The notes beneath the pieces were generated by a model. It worked only from the letters and a program-made list of their open reading frames with translations. It searched no databases and was not told the DNA's origin. From Patescibacteria group bacterium (GTDB lineage Bacteria > Patescibacteriota > Minisyncoccia > Minisyncoccales > PEYH01), in assembly GCA_018901715.1 (NCBI GenBank), contig JAHIEL010000045.1, positions 1-23,315 on the forward strand: a DNA stretch of 23,315 bases. The letters run 5' to 3'. Below are positions 13,117-20,189 of this stretch, piece by piece (within the stretch, counting starts at the first letter, position 1; each line of letters opens with the position of its first letter). A program made the position numbers and the translations under genes.

Positions 13117-14457
13117 ATGAAATCATTACTTAATTTTTTTGTAAAAACAGGAAAACTCAAACAGGCCGAGAGAAAGGGTTGGCTTCTTTATGGCGTGAAA
13201 AACCCCGCAACTTCTGCTGATCATATTTTCAGAGCTACAATTTTAGCTTGGGCGCTCAATAAGGAGAAAAAGCTGGACGAGAAAAAGCTTTTAAAAAGCA
13301 TCTTAATCCATCACCTTCCGGACATTTTTCTTGGCGAACAAACGCCCTATGACTCATTGCTTCCTAAAGATATTTTATTAAAAGAAAACAGGAAAGCCAT
13401 TGATATATTGCTTCAGAAGTTATCCCAAGTGTCTGGCGTTGCTCAAAAGAAAACCGAAATTGAGAGAAAAAAACAGGAAGAAAAAGTTTTAAAGCGCCTA
13501 GTTTTCAGGTTGCCAGAAGATATAAAAAAGGAAGTATTTGACTTATGGAGCGAGACGGGCAAGAGGAGAACGAAATTAGCAAAATTTTCATGGGAAGTTG
13601 GAAAGATTGAAAGTTATCTACAGGCATTAGAATATAGGAAAACAGATAGTAAAATTAAAGAGATTAATTGGACCAAATGGATGAAAAAGAATTTAAAAGA
13701 TCCTTTAATTTCTAAGCTTAGAAAAGAAATAGATGGTCTTTTCTTGAAAAATAAAAAGAAGTGCGAAAAGGGCAAAATGTGTGATATTCTGAATTTTATA
13801 ATTCAAGTAGGAAAATTAAAGCGTTTAGGCAGGACCGGCTGGATTTTGGCTGGAGTTAAAAATCCAGAGACAGTTGCCCAGCACACATTTCAGATGGCAT
13901 TTTTAGCGTGGTTTTTAGGAGGAATTAAGGGATTAGATACTGATAGGATTGTGAAAATCGCTTTAGTCCATGATTTGTGCGAGGTATATGCAGGAGACCA
14001 GACACCGTATGATCCGGTTCTTGCCACTGGTATAAAAGATGTTAAAAAATTAGTATCTAAGCCACCGCGAGTTCCTTATACTCAAAGATTAGAATGGTTG
14101 ATGGAAAAACTCAATACAGAATGGAAAGCATTGTCAAAACTTACAAGTGACCTGCCTAAAGAATTGCGCGAAGAGATGGTAAATTTGTGGATAGATTTTG
14201 AAGAAGGACTCACAAAAGAAGGCAGATTTGTTTATCAAGTAGATCAGGTGGTTAATTTAGTCCAGGCAATTGAGTATTGGAAGAAAGATAAAAGTTTTCC
14301 TATCACGCCTTGGTGGATAACTATTAAAGAAAAGATTGACGATCCAGTTCTTCTGAAGTTTATAGCCACCATAGACAGAGAATTTTCTTTTATTAATAAT
14401 AAGAATAAAAAAGCACAGGAGAAAAAGCGAACAACAAAAGCAAAAGCAAAAAAGTAA
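13117..14457 (+). CDS. Tandem HD-domain phosphohydrolase (YfbR/HDDC2-like), first half degenerate
   Basis: 446 residues made of two copies of one HD domain (about 1-215 and 223-420). The copies align throughout: LLNFFVKTGKLKQAERKGW against ILNFIIQVGKLKRLGRTGW, and LGEQTPYD against AGDQTPYD. The second copy keeps H256, H285-D286, E289 and D376, as in 5'-deoxynucleotidases of the YfbR/HDDC2 family. In the first copy the HD pair is HH (65-66) and the final Asp is Gly 162, so it is probably not catalytic. A Lys-rich tail (KKAQEKKRTTKAKAKK) closes the protein. I chose ATG 13117 because the upstream in-frame TTG at 13105 lies in the greA terminator. Likely a nucleotide-pool hydrolase with a structural or regulatory pseudo-domain. 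Confidence 0.82.
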   Translation: MKSLLNFFVKTGKLKQAERKGWLLYGVKNPATSADHIFRATILAWALNKEKKLDEKKLLKSILIHHLPDIFLGEQTPYDSLLPKDILLKENRKAIDILLQKLSQVSGVAQKKTEIERKKQEEKVLKRLVFRLPEDIKKEVFDLWSETGKRRTKLAKFSWEVGKIESYLQALEYRKTDSKIKEINWTKWMKKNLKDPLISKLRKEIDGLFLKNKKKCEKGKMCDILNFIIQVGKLKRLGRTGWILAGVKNPETVAQHTFQMAFLAWFLGGIKGLDTDRIVKIALVHDLCEVYAGDQTPYDPVLATGIKDVKKLVSKPPRVPYTQRLEWLMEKLNTEWKALSKLTSDLPKELREEMVNLWIDFEEGLTKEGRFVYQVDQVVNLVQAIEYWKKDKSFPITPWWITIKEKIDDPVLLKFIATIDREFSFINNKNKKAQEKKRTTKAKAKK

Positions 14458-14474
14458 AAAAAGATTAGACAATT

Positions 14475-14502
14475 AAGTCATTATTTATGGCTTTTTTGTT
14501 TT
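14475..14502 (+). terminator. Weak terminator after the HD-domain gene
   Basis: AAGTCAT (14475-14481) pairs with ATGGCTT (14487-14493) with one G-U, loop TATTT, then TTTTGTTTT. Confidence 0.55.
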
Positions 14503-14506
14503 ATGA

Positions 14507-14512
14507 TAGAAT
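14507..14512 (+). promoter_or_regulatory. -10 box of the polX-like gene (nearly leaderless)
   Basis: TAGAAT at 14507-14512 puts the transcription start at about 14519, 2 bases before the ATG. No clear -35. Confidence 0.4.
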
Positions 14513-14520
14513 AAAATATT

Positions 14521-15471
14521 ATGATAAATCAGGAATTAGCAAATATTTTGTTTGAAATCGGCTATTTTTTAGAAATGGAAGAGGCAGCATTTAGGCCACA
14601 AGCATATGAAAAAGCAGCGATTGCGTTAGAAAATCTAAAAGAGAGCGTTTTTGACATTTACAAGAAAGGAGGGGTTAAAGAATTGGAAAAAATTCCAGGC
14701 GTGGGCAAAAGCATTGCTAAAAAGATTGAAGAATATATTAAAACTGGAAAGATTAAATATTATGACAAATGGAAGAAAAAAGTGCCGATTGACATAGATA
14801 CCCTAATGGCAATAAATGGTGTGGGCGCAAAAAGCATTAAAATATTTTATCAGAAATTAGGCATTACTTCCTTAAAAGATTTGGAAAACGCAGCAAAAGA
14901 GCACAAAATCGCTTTGCTTATTGGTTTTGGAGAAAAAACAGAAAAAAATATTTTAGAAAATATTGCTTTGTTTGAAAAATCAAAAAAGAGATTTATTATT
15001 GAAAAAATCTTACCAACAGCTAAAGATATTAGGGCAAAATTGAATAAGTTGAAAGAAGTCAAAAAAGTGGTTCTTGCCGGCTCAATTAGAAGAAAAGGGG
15101 ATACAGTCGGCGATATTGATATTTTAGTAGTGACGAACAGTCCGAAAAAAGTAATGGATTATTTTACAACTTTTTCAGAGGTTGCAAGGGTTTGGGGCAA
15201 AGGTGAAACCAAAAGTTCAGTCCGCTTGAAACAAGGCATTAATTGTGATTTAAGAATTGTGCCCAAAGAGTCATATGGCGCAGCGCTTATGTATTTTACT
15301 GGCTCTAAGGATTATAATATTAAAATTAGGAAACACGCGATTTCCAAGGGCTTAAAACTTAATGAATATGGACTTTTTAAAGGAAAAAAGATGTTGGCTG
15401 GCAGGACGGAAAAAGAGATTTATAAAAAACTTGAATTAGATTTTGTTTCTCCAGAAAAAAGAGACAGGTAG
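14521..15471 (+). CDS. polX: Family X DNA polymerase without PHP domain (PolX/Pol beta-like)
   Basis: 316 residues. The N-terminal 8-kDa-like domain has the helix-hairpin-helix IPGVGKSIAKKIEEY (58-72), and a second HhH, INGVGAKSIK, is at 98-107. The nucleotidyltransferase palm has GSIRRKGDTVGDIDILV (187-203), with metal ligands D198 and D200 and the third Asp D243 in NCDLRIV. YFTGSKDYNIKIR (258-270) is the dNTP-binding thumb motif. Bacterial PolX normally continues for ~250 residues into a PHP 3'-5' exonuclease; this one stops right after FVSPEKRDR, exactly at the usual junction. It would thus be a Pol beta-sized gap-filling repair polymerase without its own exonuclease. The downstream 200 bp holds only repeats, so no detached PHP part is seen here. 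Confidence 0.9.
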   Translation: MINQELANILFEIGYFLEMEEAAFRPQAYEKAAIALENLKESVFDIYKKGGVKELEKIPGVGKSIAKKIEEYIKTGKIKYYDKWKKKVPIDIDTLMAINGVGAKSIKIFYQKLGITSLKDLENAAKEHKIALLIGFGEKTEKNILENIALFEKSKKRFIIEKILPTAKDIRAKLNKLKEVKKVVLAGSIRRKGDTVGDIDILVVTNSPKKVMDYFTTFSEVARVWGKGETKSSVRLKQGINCDLRIVPKESYGAALMYFTGSKDYNIKIRKHAISKGLKLNEYGLFKGKKMLAGRTEKEIYKKLELDFVSPEKRDR

Positions 15472-15491
15472 ACCCATGAGTTCATATTTGC

Positions 15492-15631
15492 TATAATTAA
15501 ATTACATTAAAAAATATATGTGAAAAATTTAATTTCAAGGTTCTTGAGCGAAGCGAAAGGTTCTTAGACAATGGCTTTTCGAGCATAGCGAGGAAAACAT
15601 TCAAGGTTCTTGAGCGAAGCGAAAGGTTCTT
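15492..15631 (+). repeat. Structured intergenic repeat, copy B (GCGAAGC hairpin family)
   Basis: Second copy of the element at 6209-6351. Both outer hairpins are CTT-GAGCGAAGCGA-AAG (15543-15559 and 15609-15625), where copy A has CTGCC-GTA-GGCAG and CTGC-GAGCGAAGCGA-GCAG. The middle segment GGCTTTTCGAGCATAGCGAG (A: GGCTTTTTGAGCGGAGCGAG) can pair TTTTC with GAAAA. TATAATT at 15492 is promoter-like. The AT-rich leader of the secreted-protein gene follows. Confidence 0.8.
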
Positions 15632-15671
15632 ATCATTAAGAAATAATAATTTAATAATTAATTTTTATATT

Positions 15672-18152
15672 ATGTTTAAAAAATATTTTATTTTTCTTAT
15701 AGTTCTTTTCGGATTCATTATTCCTATCACAGCCATGGCTGGAGATGCTTGCACTTCTGCTTATACTAATCATAGAGAGATTATTGAATATTATGACAGT
15801 AATAATAATAGCAAGATTGAATACCAAGAAGCTAAAGAAGCAATGGAAGACCTTGATGTCCAAGCATCTAATTTAAGCTCGGTTCAATTTATGGCCGTAA
15901 TAAGGTTTATGTTTTATAATTGTGTAATTCCGAGCCAGGAAAACGACCCTGTGTCTGGCACGCTTTCTGTGAATAAGACAGAGTTTAGCGTAGGAGAAAC
16001 AATTGAGCTCACTATCACAGCGCAGGATGATGATGGTTTAGAATATTTGTGGGCACATTATCAGGGAGAGTGGCACAAAGATTCTGCTGATGGAACTTCT
16101 TATACAAAGACCTGGACTTTTTCTGAATCAAAGCCAGGCACTTATGTGTACAAGGGTTATATTTATGGCAAAGAGCCGGGTGGGCTAAAAGAAACTGCAT
16201 GGACAGAGCCAAAGACAATAAGAGTTGTAGTAACTGCTACCGAAGAAATAGTTGATTGTGCCAAAGAATATGGAGAAGGATATTGGTGTAGTTCTTATTA
16301 TGTGTTGGAGAAAGAATGTCAGGGCGAAGGTAAGATTATCAATTTACCAACAGGGCAAGTTTGTCAATCCGGTAACAACACTTATAGTTATTGTGGCACT
16401 TGTTATGAGGAATCGTATCCAGATTTGATAGTTACAAGTGCTGAAATTAGCAATAACGATGGTAAGCTTTATTATACTGTTAAAAATCAAGGCAATGCCT
16501 TGTCACCGACATCCCAATCCTTTTTTACTGTGGACAGCGAAAGAGGTGGCATAGACAATATTAGTTCTATGGCAGCAGGTCGCTCTAATACATTTTATTT
16601 TGACAATTGGGAATGCGGAGTTGTGGGTCAGTCATATCGTATTGGTATTTGCGCTGACTGGGATCATCAGATTGCTGAATCTAATGAGGATAACAATTGT
16701 TATAACGAAACATTGGTTTGCCAAGGAGAACAAAATGACCCTGTGTCTGGCACTCTTTCTGTGAATAAAACAGAGTTTAATATTGGAGAGACAATAAAGC
16801 TTACAATGACAGGGCAAGACGATAATGGTTTAGAATATTTATGGGCATATTATCAAGGCGCATGGCATCAAGATTCTGCTGACGGGATTTCTTATACTAA
16901 AACATGGACTTTTTCCGAATCAAAGTCAGGAACATACACATACAGAGGGTATGTTTATGGAAAGGATTTAGACGGCAATAGAGAAAGGATATCTACTAAT
17001 TCAGTAACAGTAACAGTAGCAGAAAAACAAACAATAGTTGATTGTGCCAAAGAATATGGAGAAGGGTATTGGTGTAGTAGCTATAGCGGATGGTCAACCG
17101 AATGTAGATCACAAGGAAAAATTGTTCCGCTAGGAAATCAATTTTGTTATTCTGGTTCTACACAACAGAATTATTGTGTTACTTGCCAACAACCAGAAGA
17201 TAACAGCACTTTGACAGGAAGCATATCTGTTAGTAAGACACAAGTGAGCGCTGGAGAGAGCTTCAATCTTACTGTTACAGCTCAAGACGGAGACGGGGTA
17301 AGCATGATAAAAACGCTTTGGGACAATGAATGGCACACTAGTTATTGTGATAAAAAGACAAGCTGTTCAAAAACTTATACCTTAAACGAAAGTAGTGTTG
17401 GTGATTATTATTACTATGGCTATCTTTTTGGAACTTTGCCTGACGGGAAAACAGAATACGCTTGGACAAGTCCTAAGTTTGTAAAAGTTACAGTCAAAGG
17501 AACAACTGTTAAGGGAGCGGACTTAATTGTTTCTTCAGTATCTGTGAAACCAAGCTCTCCTAATGCCAATAATGAGATAAGCTTTGATGTTATTATTAAA
17601 AATATAGGCGATGAGAAGATGCCATATGTGAGCGGTGGCATTATTACAAAAGTTAGTTCTGGCTCTATGGAAGGCACTGGTTATAGAATTTGCGATGCAA
17701 TGACAAAAATGTTAGGCATTGGTGAAAGTGCTACGATTGATTGTCCAATAGTTCAAACGCTTTCCTCTGGCACGCATAGTTTTACTTTTCTGACTGACTC
17801 TAGTCAGAGGTTATCTGAAACAAATGAGAGTAATAATGAGAAAATAAAAACTTTTAGTGTCGCGAGTAGCGGAACAATCGGTAATTGCACTGACTCAGAT
17901 GGCGGAGCAGATTATTATCAATACGGTAATGCAAAATCAAGCACTTACGATGTTGAGGGCAGAATTGATTGTTGTAAACTCTATTATTCAACTAATATGG
18001 GCGATTCGGTTGCTCACATAGGTCCGGGCGGAGGGGCTTGTGTTACAAGCGGTCCATATTTATATGAAGCAATTTGTGAGAATGATATTCCTTATGCAAT
18101 GGTCTATCAATGTCCAAATGGATGTAAAGACGGAGTTTGTGTTCAGCAGTAA
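15672..18152 (+). CDS. Large secreted repeat protein (EF-hand-like, Ig-like repeats, CARDB, Cys-rich modules)
   Basis: 826 residues. The signal peptide is about 1-23 (FKKYFIFLIVLFGFIIPITA, cut near AMA-GD). An EF-hand-type loop follows at 42-53 (DSNNNSKIEYQE). Three Ig-like units start at about 92, 355 and 515 (SGTLSVNKTEF, SGTLSVNKTEF, TGSISVSKTQV), each with a conserved LWxxxxxxWH core. Two Cys-rich modules begin DCAKEYGEGYWCSSY. Two CARDB-type adhesion domains begin DLIVTSAEI and DLIVSSVSV and end SNEDNN and TNESNN. The C-terminal Cys-rich cap ends CPNGCKDGVCVQQ. There is no sortase motif or C-terminal membrane anchor, so it is exported or held non-covalently at the surface. The DNA of the first and second Ig-plus-Cys blocks is closely similar, offset about 786-790 bp. 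Probably an adhesin or surface protein; the ligand is unknown. Confidence 0.8.
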   Translation: MFKKYFIFLIVLFGFIIPITAMAGDACTSAYTNHREIIEYYDSNNNSKIEYQEAKEAMEDLDVQASNLSSVQFMAVIRFMFYNCVIPSQENDPVSGTLSVNKTEFSVGETIELTITAQDDDGLEYLWAHYQGEWHKDSADGTSYTKTWTFSESKPGTYVYKGYIYGKEPGGLKETAWTEPKTIRVVVTATEEIVDCAKEYGEGYWCSSYYVLEKECQGEGKIINLPTGQVCQSGNNTYSYCGTCYEESYPDLIVTSAEISNNDGKLYYTVKNQGNALSPTSQSFFTVDSERGGIDNISSMAAGRSNTFYFDNWECGVVGQSYRIGICADWDHQIAESNEDNNCYNETLVCQGEQNDPVSGTLSVNKTEFNIGETIKLTMTGQDDNGLEYLWAYYQGAWHQDSADGISYTKTWTFSESKSGTYTYRGYVYGKDLDGNRERISTNSVTVTVAEKQTIVDCAKEYGEGYWCSSYSGWSTECRSQGKIVPLGNQFCYSGSTQQNYCVTCQQPEDNSTLTGSISVSKTQVSAGESFNLTVTAQDGDGVSMIKTLWDNEWHTSYCDKKTSCSKTYTLNESSVGDYYYYGYLFGTLPDGKTEYAWTSPKFVKVTVKGTTVKGADLIVSSVSVKPSSPNANNEISFDVIIKNIGDEKMPYVSGGIITKVSSGSMEGTGYRICDAMTKMLGIGESATIDCPIVQTLSSGTHSFTFLTDSSQRLSETNESNNEKIKTFSVASSGTIGNCTDSDGGADYYQYGNAKSSTYDVEGRIDCCKLYYSTNMGDSVAHIGPGGGACVTSGPYLYEAICENDIPYAMVYQCPNGCKDGVCVQQ

Positions 18153-18154
18153 TT

Positions 18155-18592
18155 ATGCATAAATCAATAGGAGCAGCAATATATCGCAGGACAGAAGAGG
18201 GGGAATTAAAGTTCCTCCTTCTTCATTATCCTGGCACTAAAAAAGATTATTGGGGATTAGTAAAAGGGCATATAGAGGAAGGAGAGAAAGAAGTTGATAC
18301 TTTACGAAGAGAAATAGAAGAAGAAACAGGTATTAAAGATTTGAGTATTTTGCCTAATTTTAGAAAAGAAATTAGATATTTTTTTCAGCTTAAAGAAAAA
18401 AAGATATTTAAGAGAGTAATTTTTTATTTGGTTAAAACAAAAGAAACAGAAGTGAATATATCTAACGAACATATTGGTTATAACTGGTTTAATTTTGAAG
18501 AAGCAATAAAAAAAATCACTTTTTGGGGACCAAGAAAAATTTTAAAAAAAGCAGGCAAATATCTTATTTTGAGTGGGGACAGTCCCCAATAA
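18155..18592 (+). CDS. Nudix hydrolase, Ap4A-pyrophosphatase (NUDT2)-like
   Basis: 145 residues. The Nudix box GHIEEGEKEVDTLRREIEEE followed by TGI fits Gx5Ex7REUxEExGU exactly (about 38-60). SIGAAIYRR and the HYPGTKKDYWGLVKGH lead-in are typical of bis(5'-nucleosyl)-tetraphosphatases of this group, which cleave Ap4A and similar damage or stress nucleotides. ATG 18155 is the first ATG and starts 2 bases after the upstream stop; an in-frame TTG at 18137 would overlap the secreted-protein gene. The last residues (GDSPQ) are encoded by a TGGGGA-CAG-TCCCCA palindrome (18574-18588) that seems to have been added to the gene end. Confidence 0.88.
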   Translation: MHKSIGAAIYRRTEEGELKFLLLHYPGTKKDYWGLVKGHIEEGEKEVDTLRREIEEETGIKDLSILPNFRKEIRYFFQLKEKKIFKRVIFYLVKTKETEVNISNEHIGYNWFNFEEAIKKITFWGPRKILKKAGKYLILSGDSPQ

Positions 18593-18814
18593 GTTACGAC
18601 TGGGAGATCTTGCCCAGTAAGGGCTAACAGCTGATTTTTTCAAAATGGCACGATTTTGTTAATTTTTCCTTTTTGCGAGACCTTCCTAGTCCTTCCGCCG
18701 AGAAACGATCTCGGCAAACTTATCCGGGGGAAGTCCGACTTCCCCCGATACGACTTCCCCATGATATTGACAATGAGATTCGTTTGTCTGTCCCAGTCAA
18801 ATTTAACAAATAGA
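18593..18814 (+). repeat. Intergenic cluster of GC-rich hairpins before the MGMT-like gene
   Basis: Contains CTGGG-AGATCTTG-CCCAG (about 18600-18617), GCCGAGA-AACGA-TCTCGGC (18697-18715) and CGGGGGAAGT-CCG-ACTTCCCCCG (18725-18747, 10-bp perfect stem), followed by a partial repeat ACGACTTCCCC. A reading frame continues upstream of the MGMT gene through this region, but its codons are those of the palindromes, so I treat it as non-coding. TTGACA at 18767-18772 may be the -35 of the next gene. Confidence 0.65.
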
Positions 18815-19081
18815 ATGCCAACAGAATTTCAAAAAAAAGTTTATAAAGTAGTTGCTAAAATTCCCAAGGGAAAAATTTTAAGTTATAAAGAGGTGGCAAA
18901 AAGAGCAGGCAGACCCAAGGCGTTTAGGGCAGTTGGAAATATTATGGCAACTCATAATATAAAAGGACTCCCCTGCCACAGAGTAATAAAATCAGACGGA
19001 ACAGTTGGTGGCTTCAGGGGAGGATTTAAAGATTCAAAAATTAAGGAAATGATGCTTAAAAAGGAAGGCGCGACATTATAA
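18815..19081 (+). CDS. MGMT/ATL-like DNA alkyltransferase domain protein
   Basis: 88 residues, only the C-terminal winged-helix domain of O6-alkylguanine-DNA alkyltransferases. FQKKVYKVVAKIPKGKILSY is the HTH entry, RAVGNIMATHN holds the recognition helix with the arginine finger region, and LPCHRVIKSDG contains the active-site PCHR cysteine (about residue 53), followed by GGFRGG. The Cys is present, so it could accept alkyl groups, unlike ATL proteins in which it is often Trp or Ala. Standalone proteins of this size are common. I take ATG 18815 because upstream sequence in frame runs through hairpins. Confidence 0.87.
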   Translation: MPTEFQKKVYKVVAKIPKGKILSYKEVAKRAGRPKAFRAVGNIMATHNIKGLPCHRVIKSDGTVGGFRGGFKDSKIKEMMLKKEGATL

Positions 19082-19116
19082 TTCAAGCTCTACTAGCGGA
19101 GCAGGTATGCGATAAC

Positions 19117-19137
19117 TTTGGAAACCAGGTTTCCAAA
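19117..19137. repeat. 21-bp palindrome before the VIT-type transporter gene
   Basis: TTTGGAAACC-A-GGTTTCCAAA is perfect on both arms. A second small hairpin TCGCC-AAAGC-GGCGA follows at about 19149-19163, and TAGAAT about ten bases later in TTTGGTAGAAT looks like an extended -10. It could be an operator for a dimeric regulator or a termination structure for the upstream gene (no T tract on the plus strand). Confidence 0.6.
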
Positions 19138-19202
19138 ACAATCAAAAAATCGCCAAAGCGGCGACTCTTTGGTAGAATGAGGTAATTGGAAATATAAAGA
19201 TT

Positions 19203-19925
19203 ATGCAAAAAATTGTAAGAAGACCAAATTTTATTCATCATCAAAAATCCAGAATTTTATCTGTTATCCGAGAAGTGGTATTTGGCATAGAGGATGGCAT
19301 GATTTCAACCCTTGGAGTATTAATTGGTATTGCGGTTGGAACCAACAACCGTTCTATCGTTATTTTGTCTGGTTTGGTGGTTATTATAGTTGAATCAATA
19401 TCCATGGGGGTTGGTTCTTATCTTTCGGCTAAATCAGTGAAAGATATTGCTGATCGCAAACTAGAAGAAGAAGAAACAGAAATTAAAGAATACCCTGAGG
19501 CAGAGAAGAGAGAATTAGTTGAGATTTATATTAGGGATGGTTGGCCATTAAATCTTGCTAAAGAAATGGCATTAGTAGCTTCAAAAAATAAATCGCTATT
19601 TCTTCAAGAAATGGCATATAAAGAACTTCACATTAGTCCTGAGACAATAGAAAAACCGCTAAGGGGTGGAGTTTTTATGTTTTTTTCTTATATAATTGGT
19701 GGGGCTATACCGATTTTAGCTTACTTCTTTTTTCCAATCTTTCTATCCATGATTTTATCCATAGCGATTACATTGCTTGGTTTATTTATGCTTGGGTGTA
19801 TGACTACTAAGTTTACGAAGCGCCGATGGTGGAAAGCGGGGTTAGAAGTATTTTTTATAGCGAGTATAGCTGCCTTGGCTGGTTATATTGTTGGTGTGGT
19901 TGCAGATCATTTTATCATAAAATAG
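19203..19925 (+). CDS. VIT1/CCC1-family iron/manganese transporter
   Basis: 240 residues. The first helix region VIREVVFGIEDGMISTLGVL (about 21-40) and GIAVGTNN match the VIT/CCC1 signature, and SISMGVGSYLSAKS (about 67-80) is the second helix with the conserved SMxxGxYLS motif. A Glu/Lys-rich cytosolic segment with EEEETEIKEYPEAEKRELVE and WPLNLAKEMA is the metal-binding loop. Three more hydrophobic spans close the protein. Family members export or sequester Fe2+ or Mn2+ using a proton gradient. The upstream palindrome may be a metal-responsive operator; this is only a suggestion. Confidence 0.88.
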   Translation: MQKIVRRPNFIHHQKSRILSVIREVVFGIEDGMISTLGVLIGIAVGTNNRSIVILSGLVVIIVESISMGVGSYLSAKSVKDIADRKLEEEETEIKEYPEAEKRELVEIYIRDGWPLNLAKEMALVASKNKSLFLQEMAYKELHISPETIEKPLRGGVFMFFSYIIGGAIPILAYFFFPIFLSMILSIAITLLGLFMLGCMTTKFTKRRWWKAGLEVFFIASIAALAGYIVGVVADHFIIK

Positions 19926-20177
19926 GCTCTAATATTGCATTGCATTATAAATAGAGAGAACTTTTCAAGTGTTTAGAGGTTTAACTTCCAAACATAGACT
20001 CCAAACAAAAAAATAACTCCCGGCCGAGAGGGCTTAAATTCGCCCAAGAAAAGTGTCTAAGAATCCTCTCCCCACCCCCCGCTGGACTTGATTCTCTGAA
20101 GTTCTGGGATGAATAGGGAAGACAACCAATGAATCGCTTTTTGAGTGGTTTTTCTTTATCACATACTGATTTTTTGA
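19926..20177 (+). other. 264-bp intergenic region, possibly a structured RNA
   Basis: No ORF. A TATAAA box (about 19945) precedes AGAGAA-CTTT-TCAAGT (19955-19970), which pairs over 12 bp (CTTT partly bulged) with ACTTGATTCTCT (20086-20097). Inside, GGGC-TTAAATTC-GCCC (about 20029-20044) is a local hairpin, with a C-rich run near 20070-20080. The end reads AACCA...TGGTTTTTCTTT (about 20122-20156), possibly a weak terminator. I could not match it to RNase P, SRP or 6S RNA. Confidence 0.3.
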
Positions 20178-20183
20178 TATAAT
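20178..20183 (+). promoter_or_regulatory. -10 box of the GerMN gene (leaderless)
   Basis: A perfect TATAAT ends 6 bases before the ATG at 20190, which places the predicted transcription start on the A of the start codon. Confidence 0.55.
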
Positions 20184-20189
20184 AAATAT

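Noticed and set aside
18656..18814. N-terminal extension of the MGMT-like gene
   Set aside because: The in-frame extension runs through two palindromes and a candidate -35 and has no similarity to the MGMT N-terminal domain; the ATG at 18815 gives the normal domain start.
19926..20177. RNase P RNA, SRP RNA or 6S RNA
   Set aside because: None of the conserved segments of these RNAs (such as GAGGAAAGTCC or the GGAAGG-type SRP tip) is present.
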